This document shows positions 12,708 to 24,951 of a stretch of DNA of 64,000 nt, piece by piece. A model generated the notes under the pieces. The model was not told where the DNA came from. It was given only the letters and a program-made list of their open reading frames with translations, and searched no databases. This DNA is from Ehretia macrophylla (lineage: Eukaryota > Streptophyta > Magnoliopsida > Boraginales > Ehretiaceae). The DNA lies in assembly GCA_037974665.1 (NCBI GenBank), contig CM075782.1:40972851-41036850 (forward strand). The letters are read 5' to 3'. The first letter of the stretch is position 1; each line of letters starts with the position of its first letter. The position numbers and the translations under genes are program-made.

Positions 12708-12826
12708 AAGGGTGATCATACTAGCACTTATGCACTGGATCCCATTAGAACTCCGAAGTTAAGCAAGCTTGGGCGAGAGTAGTACTTGGATGAATGACCC
12801 CCTGGGAAGTCCTCGTGTTGCAACCC
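12708..12826 (+). rRNA. 5S rRNA gene copy 15 (scrambled 5' end)
   Basis: The first seven bases read AAGGGTG instead of GGGTGCG. Also C15T, A22T, C29T, C39T, G58A, T59A, A80T, G86A, G87A, C116A. Probably a pseudogene. Confidence 0.86.
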
Positions 12827-13382
12827 CTTTTCATTTTTTTTTCCCGGTTAGGCTAGCCAAGATGCTTTATCCACCACATTTCAATTACCAAATCCCACGG
12901 CACCTTGGGCAAGACAACTTCGTTCCACGTAGAGGCTGGGCTCGCAAACCGAGGGCGTGGGCTTTTGACCAGGTCTCCGTCCCTCCGGTGCCCATAAAAT
13001 TTGATCCGTAAGGAGTTACGCAGCACACAGCATACCGTTGGAAAGCTCTCCAAGAGGTCTACGACGAGGGTAGAAAGCTTGCTCGGTTGCGCCTGTTTTT
13101 AGAGACCAAAGTCAAACGCTTTCATTAGTTTCGTGCCACTTTTCTTCTTTTGCGCTTTTTTTGGGTCCCGGATCATACGTCATGAGCTATTAAAAGGACG
13201 ACATCCTAACTTGCGAGGCATTAGAGGTCCCTACAATGCATCGATATCACGTCTTGTGAGGATGCTGCGTTGCTGATGCAGATGGGTTGTCGTTAAGCCC
13301 ATTGGGCCTTCTGAATGGGACAACTCTCTGGGCTGCAACTGTGAACATTTAATACATAAGGGATTTGTGCCCTTAACATGAC

Positions 13383-13501
13383 GGGTACGATCATACCACC
13401 ACTAATGCATCGGATCCCATCAGAACTCCGAAGTTAAGCGTGCTTGGGCCAGAGTAGTACTAGGAAGGGTGACCCCCCGGGAAGTCCTTGTGTTGCACCC
13501 C
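13383..13501 (+). rRNA. 5S rRNA gene copy 16 (moderately diverged)
   Basis: Full length, about 7 substitutions: G5A, G17C, C28T, G68C, T84A, T96C, C107T. A-box intact. Confidence 0.9.
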
Positions 13502-14058
13502 CTTTTTCAATTTTTTTTCCCCGGTTAGGCTTGCCAAGATGCTTTATCTACCACATTTCTATTACCAAATCCCACGACACCTTGGGCAAGACAGTCTCAC
13601 TTCACGTAGTAGCTGGGCCCGTAAACTGACAGCGTGGGGCTTGTGACCAGGTCTCTGTCGCTACGGTACCCTTAACTTTTGATCCGTAAGGAGTTACGTG
13701 GCGCACAACATACAGTTGGAAAGCTCACCGAGAGCTCTACGATGGAGGCAGGATGCCTGATCAACTGCGCCTATTTTTGGAGCCCAAAATCGAATGTTTT
13801 CATCAGTTTCGGGCCACTTTTCTTCATTTGTACTATTTTTTCGTCCCGGATCATAGGTCCTGAGTAGCGAATAGGACGACAACCTAACTCGCCGAACATT
13901 AGAGGGCCCTACAATGCATCGATATCATGTCTTGCGAGGTTGTTGTGTTGTCAAAACGGATGGGTTGTCGTTAAGCCCATTGGGCCTTTTGAATGGGCCA
14001 TCTCGGGGCTGGGACTGTGAACCGTCAACGCATAAGGGATTTGTGCCCTCAACATGAC

Positions 14059-14177
14059 GGGTGTGATCATACCAGTACTAATGCACCGGATCCCATCAAA
14101 ACTCCAAAGTTAAGCGTGTCTGGGTGAGAGTAGTATTAGGATGGGTGCCCCCCTGGGAAGTCTTCGTGTTATACCCC
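14059..14177 (+). rRNA. 5S rRNA gene copy 17 (strongly diverged)
   Basis: Full length, about 12 substitutions: C6T, C18T, G41A, G48A, C61T, T62C, C67T, C78T, A90C, C105T, G113A, C114T. It shares the TTATACCC 3' end with copy 1. Confidence 0.9.
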
Positions 14178-14737
14178 ACTTTTAATTTTTTTTTGCCCCG
14201 GTTAGGCTTGCCATGAGGCTTTATCCACCACATTTGTAATACCGAATCCCACGGCACCTTAAGCAAGACAACTTCGCTTCATGTAGAGGCTGGGCCCGCA
14301 AACCAAGGGCGTGGTGCTTTTGACCAGGTCTTCGTCACTCCGTTGCCCATAACTTTTAATCCGTAAAGAGTTACGCGGTGCACAACATACTGTTGGAAAG
14401 CTCTCCAAGAGTTCTACGACGGGGGCAACAAGCCTGCTCGGCTGCGCCTATTTTTAAAGCCCAAAATCGAACGTTTTCATCAGTTTCGTGCCACTTTTCT
14501 AGTTTTGCACTATTTTTCCATCCAGGATCGTACGTCATGAGCTGTTAAAAGCACGACAACCTAACTCGCCGGACATTAGTGGGCCCTACAGCACATTGAT
14601 ATCACTTCTTGTGAGTATGCTGCGTTGTTGATGCGGATGGGTTGTTGTTAGTCCCATTCGGCCTTTTGAATGGGCCATCTCCCTAGGCTGGGACTGTGAA
14701 CTGTCAACACATAAGGGATTTGTACCCTCAACATGAT

Positions 14738-14856
14738 GGGTGCGATCAAACCAGCACTAATGCGATGGATCCAATCAAAACTCCGAAGTTAAGCGTGCTT
14801 GGGCGAGAGTAGTACTAGGAGGGGTGACCCTCTGGCTAGTCCTCGTGTTGCACCCC
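14738..14856 (+). rRNA. 5S rRNA gene copy 18 (diverged)
   Basis: Full length, about 10 substitutions: T12A, A27G, C28A, C29T, C36A, G41A, T84G, C94T, G99C, A100T. Transversion-rich compared with most copies. Confidence 0.9.
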
Positions 14857-15416
14857 CCTTTTCAATTTGTTTTGCCCTGGTTAGGCTTGCCACGATACTT
14901 TATCCACCACATTTCTATTACCGAATTCCACGGCACCTTGGGCAAGACAACTTCACTTTACGTTGAGGCTGGACTCGCAATTTGAAAGCGTGAGGCTTTT
15001 GACCAGGTCTCCGTCGCTCCGGTGCCCATAACATTTGATCCGTAAGGAGTTACGCAGCGCACATTATACCGTTGGAAAGCTTTCCTAGAGCTCTACGACG
15101 GGGGCATCAAGCTTGCTTGGTTGTGCCTATTTTCAGAGACTAAAATCGAATGTTTTCATCAGTTTAGGGCCATTTTTCTTCCTTTGTGGTATTTTTCCTT
15201 CTTGAATTGTACGTCATAAGCCACGAAAAGGAAGAAAACCTAACTCGCGGGACATTAGAGGGCCGTACAATGTGTTGATATCACGTCTTGCGAGGATGCT
15301 GCATTGTTGAAGCGGATGGGTTATCGTTAAGCCAATTGGGCCTTTTGAATGGGCCATTTCTCTGGGCTAGGACTGTGAACCATCAACACATAAGGGATTT
15401 GCGTCCTCAACATGAC

Positions 15417-15535
15417 GGGTGCGATCATACTAGCAATAATGCACCGGATCCGATCAGAACTCCGAAGTTAAGCGTGCTTGGGCAAGAGTAGTACTAGGAT
15501 GGGTGACCCCCTAAGAAGTCCTCGTGTTGCACCCT
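15417..15535 (+). rRNA. 5S rRNA gene copy 19 (moderately diverged)
   Basis: Full length, about 7 substitutions: C15T, C20A, C36G, G68A, G97A, G98A, C119T. A-box intact. Confidence 0.9.
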
Positions 15536-16093
15536 TCTTTTCAATTTTTTTCCCCGGTTAGCCTTGCCAAGATGCTTTATCCATCACATTTCTATTACTG
15601 AATCCCACGGCAGCTTGGGCAAGACAACTTCGCTTCATGTAGAGGCTGGGCCCGCAAACCGAGGGTGTGGGGCTTGTGACTAGGTCTCCGTCACTCCGGT
15701 GCCCTTAACTTTTGATCCGTCAAGAGGTACGCGGTGCATAACATACCGTTGGAAAGCACTCCGACAACTCTACGATGGGGGCAGCAAGCCTGCTCTGCTA
15801 CGCCTCTTTTCAGAGCACAAAATTGAACGTTTTTATCAATTTTGGGCCATTTTTCTTTATTTGCGCTGTTTTTTCGTCCCGGATCGTACGTCCTAAGTCG
15901 TGAAAAGGACGACAACCTAACTCACGGGACATTAGAGGGACCTACAATGCGTCGATATCACGTCTTGTGAGGATACTGCATTGTTGAAGTGAATGGGTTG
16001 TCGTTAAGCCCATTGGGCCTTTTGAATGGGCCATCTCTCTGGGCTGGGTCTGTGAACCGTCAACACATAAGGGATTTGTGCCCTCAACATGAC

Positions 16094-16212
16094 GGGTGAG
16101 ATCATACTAGCACTAATGCACCGGATCCCATCTGAAGTCTGAAGCAAAGCGTGCTTGGGCGAGAGTAGTACTAGGATGGGTGACCCCCTAGGAAGTCCTC
16201 GTGTTGCACCCG
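16094..16212 (+). rRNA. 5S rRNA gene copy 20 (diverged, A-box hit)
   Basis: Full length, about 9 substitutions: C6A, C15T, A40T, C44G, C47T, T52C, T53A, G97A, C119G. The A-box reads GCAAAGC instead of GTTAAGC. Confidence 0.9.
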
Positions 16213-16771
16213 CCTTTTCAATTTTTTTTGCCCCGGTTAGGCTTGCCGAGATGAATTATCCACCACACTTCTATTACCGAATCCCACGGTACATTGGGCA
16301 AGACAACTTCACTTCACGTAAGGGCTGGGCCCGCAAACCGAAGTCGTAGGGCTTGTGACCAGGTCTCCATCGCTCCAGTGCCCTTAACTTTTGATCCGTA
16401 AGGTGTTACGAGGCACACAGCACACCGTTGGAAAGCTCTCCGAGAGCTCTACAACTGGGGCAGGAAGCCTACTCGGCTGGGCCTGTTTTCAGAGCCTAAA
16501 ATAGAACGTTTTCATCAGTTTTGGGCCACTTTTCTTCTTTTCCATTATTTTTCGGTCCCGGATCGTACGTCGTGAGCTGCTAAATGGATGACAACCTAAC
16601 TCACGGGACATTAGTGGGCCCTACAATGCCTCGATATCATATCTTGAGAGGATGCTACGTTGTCGAAGCGATGGGTTGTCGTTAAACCCATTGGGCCTTT
16701 TGAATGGGCAATCTCTCTGGGCTGGGACTGTGAACTGTTAACACATAAGTGATTTGTCCCCTCAACATGAT

Positions 16772-16890
16772 GGGTGCGATCTTACCAGCACTAATGCACC
16801 GGATCCCATCAGAACTCCGAAGTTAAGCGTGCATGGGCGAGAGTAGTATTAGGATGAGTGACCCCCTACGAAGTCCTCCTATTGCACCTA
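16772..16890 (+). rRNA. 5S rRNA gene copy 21 (diverged 3' end)
   Basis: Full length, about 10 substitutions: A11T, T62A, C78T, G86A, G97A, G98C, G108C, G110A, C118T, C119A. Most lie in the last quarter. Confidence 0.9.
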
Positions 16891-17447
16891 GCTTTTCAAT
16901 ATTTTTTACCCCGGTTAGGCTTTCCACGATGCTTTATGCACCACATTTTTATTACCGAATCTCACGGCAACTTGGGCAAGACAACTTCGCTTCATGTAGA
17001 GGCTAGGCACGCAAACTGAGGGCGTGGCGCTTGTGACCAGGTCTTTGTCGCTTCGGTGCCTATAACTCTTGATCCATAAAGAGTTATAAGGCGCACAGCA
17101 TACCGTTGGAAAACTCTCCGAGAGCTCTACGATGAGGCAACAAGCTTGCTCGACTGCGCCTGTTTTTGAAGCCCAAAATCGTGTTTTCATCAGTTTCGTG
17201 CTACTTTTCTTCTTTTGCATTATTTTTCTGTCCCGGATCATACGTCGTGAGCTGTTAAAAGGATGACATCCTATCTCGCGGGACAATACAGGATCCTACA
17301 ACGCATCGATATCACATCTTGTAAGGATGCTACATTGTTGATACGGATGGGTTGCAGTTAAGCCCATTGGGCATTTTGAATGGGCCATCTCACTGGGCTG
17401 GGACTGTGAACCGTCAACACATAACGGCTTTGTGCCCTCAACATGAC

Positions 17448-17566
17448 GGGTGCGATCATACCAGCACTAATGCACTGGATCCCATCAGAACTCTGAAGTT
17501 AAGCGTGCTTGGGTGAGAGTAGTACTAGGATAGGTGACCCCTTGGGAAGTCCTCGTGTTGCACCCC
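17448..17566 (+). rRNA. 5S rRNA gene copy 22 (among the least diverged)
   Basis: Full length, about 5 substitutions, all transitions: C29T, C47T, C67T, G85A, C95T. Terminal helix and A-box intact. Good candidate for a transcribable copy. The next unit lacks a gene. Confidence 0.92.
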
Positions 17567-18010
17567 CCATTTCAATTTTTTTTGCCCCGGTTAAGCTTAC
17601 ATAGATGCTTTATCCACCACATTTCTATTACCAAATCCCATGGCACCTAGGGCAAGACAACTTCGCTTCGTGTAATAGTTGGGCCCTCAAACCGAGGGCG
17701 TGGGATTTGTGACTAGGTCTCCGTCTCTCCGGTGCCCATAATATTAGATCTGTAAGGAGTTACGTGGCGCACAACATACTGGTGAAAAGCTCTCTGAGAG
17801 CTCCACGAAAGTGCAACAAGCATGCTCGGCTGCTCCTATTTTTGGAGCCTAAAATCGAACATTTTCATCAGTTTTAGGCCACTTTTCTTCTTTTGCGTTG
17901 TTTTTCCATCCTGGATCGTGCATCGTGAGTTGTTAAAAGGACGACAACCTAACTCGCTGGACATTATAGGGCCCTACAAAGCATCGATATCACGTCTTGT
18001 AAGGATGCTG

Positions 18011-18110
18011 CGTTGTTGGGCAAGACAACTTCACTTCATGTAGGGGCTGGGCCTATAAACTGAGGGCGTGGGGCTGGGCCCGTAAACCGAGGGCGTGGGG
18101 CTTGTGACCA
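18011..18110 (+). repeat. gene-less 5S unit: deletion junction plus 27-bp tandem duplication
   Basis: Spacer sequence ending GTTGTT jumps directly to GGGCAAGACAACTTC, which normally lies after the next 5S gene, so one gene with its flanks is missing. Just downstream a 27-bp segment (GGGCC, spacer bases, then GAGGGCGTGGGGCT) occurs twice in a row. The same junction recurs at 19079 and 19669. Confidence 0.8.
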
Positions 18111-18515
18111 GGTCATCGTCGCTCAGGTGCCTATAACTTTTGATTCGTAAGGAGTTACGCGGCACACAGTATACCGTTGGAAAGCTCTCCGAGAGCTGTA
18201 CGGCCGGGGCAGCAAGCTTTCTTGGCAGCGTCTATTTTCGGAGCCCAAAATCTAAAGTTTTCATCATTTTTAGGCCACTTTTTTATGTTATTTTTCCATC
18301 CTGAATCATACGTCATGAGCCGTAAAAAGGACGAAAACCTAACTCGCGGGACATTAGAGGGCCCTACAACGCGTCAATATCACGTCTTGCGAGGATGCTC
18401 CGTTGTTGAAGCGGATGGGTTTTCGTTAAGCCCATTGGGCCTTCTGAATGGGCAATCTCTTTGGGATGGGACTGTGAACCGTCAACACATATGGGATTTG
18501 CGCCCTCAACATGAC

Positions 18516-18634
18516 GGGTGTGATCATACCAGCACTAATACATCGGATCCCATCAGAACTCTGATGTTAAGCGTGCTTGGGTGAGAGTAGTACTAGGATG
18601 GGTGACCCCCAGGGAAGTCCTCGTGTTGCACACT
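18516..18634 (+). rRNA. 5S rRNA gene copy 23 (diverged)
   Basis: Full length, about 9 substitutions: C6T, G25A, C28T, C47T, A50T, C67T, T96A, C117A, C119T. Confidence 0.9.
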
Positions 18635-19078
18635 CGTTTTCAATTTTTTTCCCCATTTGGACTTGGCGAGATGCTTTATCCACCACATTTCTATTACCAA
18701 ATCCTACGGCACCTAGGGCAAGACAACTTCGCTTCACGTAGTAGCTGGGCCCACAAACCGAGGGCGTGGGAATTTGTGACCAGGTCTCCGTCGCTCCGGT
18801 GCCCATAACATTTGATCCATAAGGAGTTACACGGCGCACATGATACCGTTGGAAAGCTCTCTGAGAGCTCTACGAAAGGGCAGCGAGCCTGCTTGGCTGC
18901 ACCTATTTTCGGAGCCCAAAATCGAACGTTTTCATCAATTTCGGACCACTTTTCTTCTTTTACGTTGTTTTTCCTTCCCAGATCGTACGTCGTGAGCTGT
19001 TAAAAGGACGACAACCAAACTCGCTAGATATTAGAGGGCCGTACAACTCATCGATATCACGTCTTGTAAGGCTGCTGC

Positions 19079-19250
19079 GTTGTTGGGCAGGATAACTTCA
19101 CTTCACGTAGGGGCTGGGCCCGTAAACCGAGGGCGTGGGGCTGGGCCCGCAAACTGAGGGCGTGGGGCTTGTGACCAGGTCTTCGTCGCTCAGGTACCCA
19201 TAACGTTTGATCCGTAAGGAGTTACGTGGCACACAACATACCGTTGAACT
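19079..19250 (+). repeat. gene-less 5S unit with two deletion junctions
   Basis: It repeats the GTTGTT/GGGCA junction and the 27-bp duplication seen at 18011. A second junction near 19246 joins CATACCGTTG to AACTGTCAACAC, skipping ~350 bp of spacer, so copy 24 follows only 770 bp after copy 23. Confidence 0.78.
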
Positions 19251-19285
19251 GTCAACACATAAGGGATTTGTGCCCTCAACATGAC

Positions 19286-19404
19286 GGGTGTGATCATACC
19301 AGCAATAATGCACCGGATCCCATCAGAACTCTAAAGTTAAGAGTGCTTAAGCAAGAGTAGTACTAGGATGGCTGGCCCCATGGGAAGCCCTCGTGTTGCA
19401 CCCC
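19286..19404 (+). rRNA. 5S rRNA gene copy 24 (strongly diverged)
   Basis: Full length, about 12 substitutions: C6T, C20A, C47T, G48A, C57A, G64A, G65A, G68A, G87C, A90G, C95A, T103C. The A-box and intermediate element are both altered. Confidence 0.9.
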
Positions 19405-19602
19405 CATTTTCAATTTTTTTCCCCGGCTAGGCTTGCCGAGATGATTTATCCACCACATTTCTATTACCAAATCCAACGGTACATTGGGCAAGACAACTTC
19501 GCTTCACGTAGGGGATGGGCCAGCAAACTGAGAGTGTGGGGCTTGTGGCCAGTCTCCGTCGCTCCGGTGCCCATAACTTTTGATCCGTAAGGAGTCACGC
19601 GG

Positions 19603-19690
19603 TGCACAAGGGCAACAAGCCTTCTGGGCCCTACAACGCATCGATATCAAGTCTTGTAAGGATGCAGCATTGTTGGGCAAGACAACTTCA
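19603..19690 (+). repeat. gene-less 5S unit, third GTTGTT/GGGCAAG junction
   Basis: Two breaks: GTGCACAAGGGCAACAAG joins to GGGCCCTACAACGC (bases between are lost), and TTGTT joins to GGGCAAGACAAC near 19673, the same junction as at 18017 and 19085. Confidence 0.75.
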
Positions 19691-20145
19691 CTTCATGTAG
19701 GGGCTGGGCTTGGAAACCGCGGGCGTGGGGCTTGTGACCTGGTCTTCGTCGCTCAGGTACCCATAACTTTTGATCCGTAAGGAGTTGCGCGGCGTACAGC
19801 ATACCGTTGGAAAGATTTCCGAGAGCTCTATGACAGGGGCATCAATCCTTCTTGGCTGCGCCTATATTTGGATCCCAAAATCGAAAGATTTTATCATTTT
19901 CAGGCCACTTTTTTGTGCTATTTTTTCTTCCCGAATCGTACATCATGAGCCGCAAAAAGGACAAAAACCTAACTTGCTGGACATTAGAGCCCCCTACAAT
20001 ACGTTGATATCACGTCTTGCAAGGATGCTACATTATTTAAGCAGATGGGTTGTCGTTAAGCCCATTGGGCCTTCCGAATGGGCCATCTCTCTGGGCTGGA
20101 ACTGTGAACCGTTAACACATAAGGGATTTGTGCCCTCAACATAAC

Positions 20146-20264
20146 GGGTGCGATCATACCAATACTAATGCACTGGAGCCCATCAGAACTCCGAAACTAA
20201 GCGTGCTTGGGCGAGAGTAGAACTAAGATGGGTGACCCCTTGGGAAGTCCTCTTGTTGTACCCC
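20146..20264 (+). rRNA. 5S rRNA gene copy 25 (strongly diverged)
   Basis: Full length, about 11 substitutions: G17A, C18T, C29T, T33G, G51A, T52C, T76A, G81A, C95T, G108T, C114T. Confidence 0.9.
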
Positions 20265-20822
20265 CTTTTTAATTTTTTTTGCCCAGTTAGGCTTGCCAAA
20301 ATGCTTTATCCAACGCATTTCTATTACCGAATCCCATGGTATATTGTGCAAGACAAGTTCGCTTCACATAGGGGTTGGGCCCGCAACCCGAGGGCATGGG
20401 GGATGTGACCAGGTATCCGTCGCTCCGGTACCTATAACTTTTAATCCGTAAGGAGTTATGCGGCGCAAAGCATACCGTTGGAAAGCTCTCCGAGAGTTCT
20501 ACGATGGGGGCAACAAGCCTGCTCGACTATACCTATTTTCAGAGCCCAAAATTGAACGTTTTCATCAGTTTAAGGCCACTTTTCTTCTTTTGTTCTGTTT
20601 TTCTGTCCCGGATCGTACGTCGTGGATTGTTAAAATGACGACAACCTAACTTGCGAGACATTAGAAGGCCCTACAATGCCTCTATATCACATCTTGTATG
20701 GATGCTGCCTTGTCAAAGCGGATGGGTTGTCGTTAAGCCCATTGGGCCTTTTTAATGGGCCATCTCTATGGGTTGGGACTGTGAACCGTCAACATATAAG
20801 GGATTTGCGCCCTAAACATGAC

Positions 20823-20941
20823 GGGTGCGATCATACCAGCACTAATGCTCCGGATCCCATCAGAACCCCGAAGTTAAGCTTGCTTGGGCGAGAAAAGTAC
20901 TAGGATGGGTGACCCCCTAGGAAGTCCTCATGTTGCACCCC
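20823..20941 (+). rRNA. 5S rRNA gene copy 26 (moderately diverged)
   Basis: Full length, about 7 substitutions: A27T, T45C, G58T, G72A, T73A, G97A, G108A. Terminal helix intact. Confidence 0.9.
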
Positions 20942-21499
20942 CCTTTTCAATTTTTTTTGCCTTGGTTAGGCTTGCCAAGATGCTTTATCCACCACATTTC
21001 TATTACTGAATCCCACGGCACCTTAGGCAAGACAACTTCACTTCATGTAAAGGCTGGGCCAATAAACCGAATACGTGGGGCTTGTAACCAGGTCTCCGTA
21101 GCTCCGGTGCCTATAACTTTTGATTAGTATGGAGTTACACGGAGCACAACATAACGTTGGAAAACTCTCCGAGAGCTCTACGACGGGGGTAGCAAGCTTG
21201 CTCGGTTGCGCCTAATTTTGGAGCCAAAAATGAACATTTTCATCAATTTTGTGCCACTTTTCTTCTTTTGCGCTGTTTTTCCCACCGAATCGTACATCGT
21301 GAGCTGTGAAAAGGATGACATTATAACTCGTGGGACATTAAAGGGTCCTACAACGCGTCGATATCACATCTTGTGAGGATGCTGCGTTGTTGATACAGAT
21401 GGGTTGTCGTCAAGCCTATTGGGCCCTTTGAATGGGCCATCTCTCTAGGCAGCGACTATGAACTGTCAACACATAAGGGATTTATGCCCTCAACATGAC

Positions 21500-21618
21500 G
21501 GGTACGATCATACAAGCACTAATGCACTGGATCCCATCAGAACTCCAAAGTTAAGCATTCTTGCGCGAGAGTAGTACTAGGATGGGTGACCCCCGGGGAA
21601 GTCCTCGTGTTGTACCCC
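21500..21618 (+). rRNA. 5S rRNA gene copy 27 (diverged)
   Basis: Full length, about 9 substitutions: G5A, C15A, C29T, G48A, G58A, G60T, G65C, T96G, C114T. Confidence 0.9.
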
Positions 21619-22177
21619 CCTTTTCAATTTTTTTTCCCTGGTTAGGCTTGCCAAGATGCTTTATCCACCACATTTCTATTACCGAATCCCACGGCACCTT
21701 GGCCAAGACAACTTCGCTTCACGTGGTAGCTGGGCCCGCAAACCGAGGGGGTGGGGCTTGTGACCTAGTCTCCGTCGCTCCGATGCCCATAACTTTTGTA
21801 TGCATAAGTAGTTATGCAGCACACAGCATACCGTTGGAAAGCTCTTCGGGAGCTCTTTGACGGGGGCAGCAAGCTTGCTCGGCTGTGCCTAGTTTCAAAC
21901 CCGAAAATCGAACCTTTTTATCAGTTTTATGCCACTTTTCTTCTTTTGTGCTATTTTTTCATCCCGGATTGTACGTCGTGAGTTGTTAAAATGATGACAA
22001 CCTAACTCACAGGACATTTGAGAGCCCTACAATGCCTTGATATCACGTCTTACGTGAATGCTTCGTTGTCGAAGTAGATGGGTTGTCGTTAAGCCCATTG
22101 GGCCTTTTGAATGGGCAATCTCTCTGGGCTGGGACTGTGAACTATCAACACATAAGGGATTTGTGCCTCAACATGAC

Positions 22178-22296
22178 CAGTGCGATCATACCAGCACTAA
22201 TGCACTGGATCCTATCAGAACTCCAAAATGAAGAGTGCTTGGGCGAGAGTAGTATAAGGATGGGTGACCCCCTGGGCAGTCCTCGTGTTGCACCCC
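22178..22296 (+). rRNA. 5S rRNA gene copy 28 (strongly diverged)
   Basis: Full length, about 11 substitutions: G1C, G2A, C29T, C36T, G48A, G51A, T53G, C57A, C78T, T79A, A100C. The start site and A-box are changed. Confidence 0.9.
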
Positions 22297-22856
22297 CATT
22301 TTCAATTTTTTTTGCCCCGGTTAGGCTCGCCACGATGCTTTATCCTTCACATTTCTATTACCGAATCCCAAGGCACCTTAGGAAAGACAACTTCACTTCA
22401 CGTAGAGGCTAGACCCGCAAACCGAGGGCGTGGGGCTTTTGACCAGCTCTTCGTCGCTCCGGTGCCCATAACTTTTGATCCAAAAAGAGTTACGCGGTGC
22501 ATAGCATACCGTTGCAAAGCTCTCCAAGAGCTCTACGACGGGGGCATCAAGCTTTCTCAGCGTCGCCTATTTTTGGAATCTAAAATCAAACGTTTCCATC
22601 AATTTTGGGCCATTTTTCTTCTTTTGTGCTATTTTTCCTTCCCGAATTGTACGTCATAAGTAGCGAAAAGGAAGAAAACCTAACTCGCGGGACATTAGAG
22701 GGTCCTACAACATGTTGATATCACGTCTTGCGAGGATGCTGAATTGTTGAAGTGGATGGGTTATTGTTAAGCCCATTGGGCCTTTTGAATAGGCTAGCTC
22801 TCTGAGCTAGGAAAGTGAACCATCAATACATAAGAGATTTGTGCCCCCAACATGAC

Positions 22857-22975
22857 GGGTACAATTATACCAGCACTAATGCACAGGATTCCATCAGAAC
22901 TCCTAAGTTAAGCGTGCTTGGGTGAGAGTAGTACTAGGATGGGTGACCTCCAGGAAAGTGCTCGTGTTGCACCCC
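22857..22975 (+). rRNA. 5S rRNA gene copy 29 (strongly diverged)
   Basis: Full length, about 11 substitutions: G5A, G7A, C10T, C29A, C34T, G48T, C67T, C93T, T96A, G99A, C104G. The next spacer lacks ~60 bp near 23070. Confidence 0.9.
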
Positions 22976-23475
22976 TCTTTTCAATTTTTTTTTCCCGGTT
23001 AGGCTTGCCGAGATGATTTACCCACCACATTTCTATTACCGAATCCCACAGTACATTGGGCAAGACAACTCCGTCGCTCCGGTGCCCTTAACTTTTGATT
23101 GATAAGGAGTTACGCGGCACACAGCATACCGTTAGAAGCTCTCCAAGAGCTCTACGACGATGGCAGTAAGCCTGCTCGGCTACGCCCATTTTCAGAGTCC
23201 AAAATCGAACGCTTGCATCAGTTTCGTGCCACTTTTCTTCTTTTGCGTTGTTTTTTCGTACGGGATAGTACATCGTGAGCCGCGAAAAGGACAAAAACCT
23301 AACTCGCTGGACATTAGAGGGCCCTACAATGCGTCAATATCACGTCTTGCGAGCATACTACGATGGTGAAGTGTATGGGTTGTCGCTTAGCCCATTGGGC
23401 ATTTTGAATGGGCCATCTCTCTGGGCTGGGACTGTGAAACGTCAACACATAAGGGATTTGTACTCTCAACATGAT

Positions 23476-23594
23476 GGGTGCAATCATACCAGCCCTAATG
23501 TGCCAGATCACATCAGAACTCCAAAGTTAGGCTAGCTTGGTCGAGAGTAGTACTAGGATAGGTGGCCCCCTGGGAAGCCCTCGTGTTGCACCCC
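23476..23594 (+). rRNA. 5S rRNA gene copy 30 (strongly diverged)
   Basis: Full length, about 14 substitutions, including G7A, A19C, C26T, A27G, G30A, C35A, G48A, A55G, G58T, T59A, G66T, G85A, A90G, T103C. The A-box is broken; probably a pseudogene. Confidence 0.9.
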
Positions 23595-24154
23595 CATTTT
23601 CAAATTTTTTTCCCCCGGCTAGGCTTGCCGAGATGATTTATCCACCACATTTCTATTACCAAATCCCACGGTGCATTGGAAAAGATAACTTCGCTTCACG
23701 TAGGGGCTGGGCCCGCAAACCGAAGGCATAGTGCTTGTGACCAGGTCTCCATCACTCCGGTGCCCTTAACTTTTGACATGTAAGGAGTTACACAGTGCAC
23801 AGCATACCATTGAAAAGCTCTCCAAGAGCTCTACGACAGAGGCAGGAAGCCTACTCGGCTACGCCTATTTTTAGAGCCTAAACTATAACATTTTCATCAG
23901 TTTTGGGCCATTTTTCTTCTTTTGCATTGTTTTTCAGCCCTAGATCGTACGTCGTGAGCTGTTAAAAGGATGACATCCTAACTCGCAGGACAATACAGGG
24001 CCCTACAATGCATTGATATCACGTCTTGTGAGGAGGCTGCGTTGTTGATGCGAATGGATTGTCAATAAGCCCATTGGGCATTTTGAATGGGCCATCTCGT
24101 TGGGCTGTGACTGTGAACCGTCAACAAATAAGGGATTTGTGCCCTCAACATGAC

Positions 24155-24273
24155 GGGTGTGATCATACCAGCACTATTGTACCGGATCCCATTAGAACTC
24201 CGAAGTTAAGCGTGCTTGGGAGAGAGTAGTATAAGGATGGGTGACCCCTTGAGAAGTCCTCGTGTTGCACCCC
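24155..24273 (+). rRNA. 5S rRNA gene copy 31 (diverged)
   Basis: Full length, about 9 substitutions: C6T, A23T, C26T, C39T, C67A, C78T, T79A, C95T, G98A. Confidence 0.9.
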
Positions 24274-24831
24274 CATTTTCGATTTTTTTTGCCCCAGTTA
24301 GGCTTGCCAAGATGCTTACCCACCACATTCCTATTCCCAAATCCCACGTCACCTTGGGCAAGACAACTTCGCTTCACGTAGTAGTTGGGCCCCCAAACCG
24401 AGGGTGTGGGCTTGTGACCAGATCTCCGTCGCTACGGTGCCCTTAACTTTTGATCTGTAAGGACTTACGCCGCGCACAACATACCGTTGGAAAGCTCTCA
24501 GAGAGCTCTACGACGGGGGAAGCAAGCCTGCATGGTTACACTTGTTTTTTAAGCCCAAAATAGAACATTTTCATCCGTTTTGGGACACATTTCTTCTTTT
24601 GCTCTGTTTTTTCATCGCGGATCGTACGTCGTAAGCTGTTAAAAGGACGACAACCTAACTTGCGAGACATTAGAGGGTCCTACAACGCGTCGATATCACG
24701 TCTTGCAAGGATGTAGCGTTGTTAAAGTGGATGGGTTTTCGTTAAGCCCATTGGGCCTTTTGAATGGGCCATCTCTCTGGGCTGGGACTGTGAAGCATCA
24801 ACACATAACGGATTTGTGCCCTCAACATGAC

Positions 24832-24951
24832 GGGTGTGATCATACCAACATTAAAGAACTGGATCCCATCAGAACTCTGAAAGTTAAGCGTGCTTGGGCG
24901 AGAGTAGTACTTGGATGGGTGACCTACTGGGAAGTCCTTGTGTTGCATCCC
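24832..24951 (+). rRNA. 5S rRNA gene copy 32 (1-nt insertion, diverged)
   Basis: 120 nt: one extra A just before the A-box (GAAAGTTAAGC). Other changes: C6T, G17A, C20T, T24A, C26A, C29T, C47T, A80T, C93T, C94A, C107T, C116T. The spacer after it carries the 27-bp tandem duplication (near 25065-25118). Confidence 0.88.
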
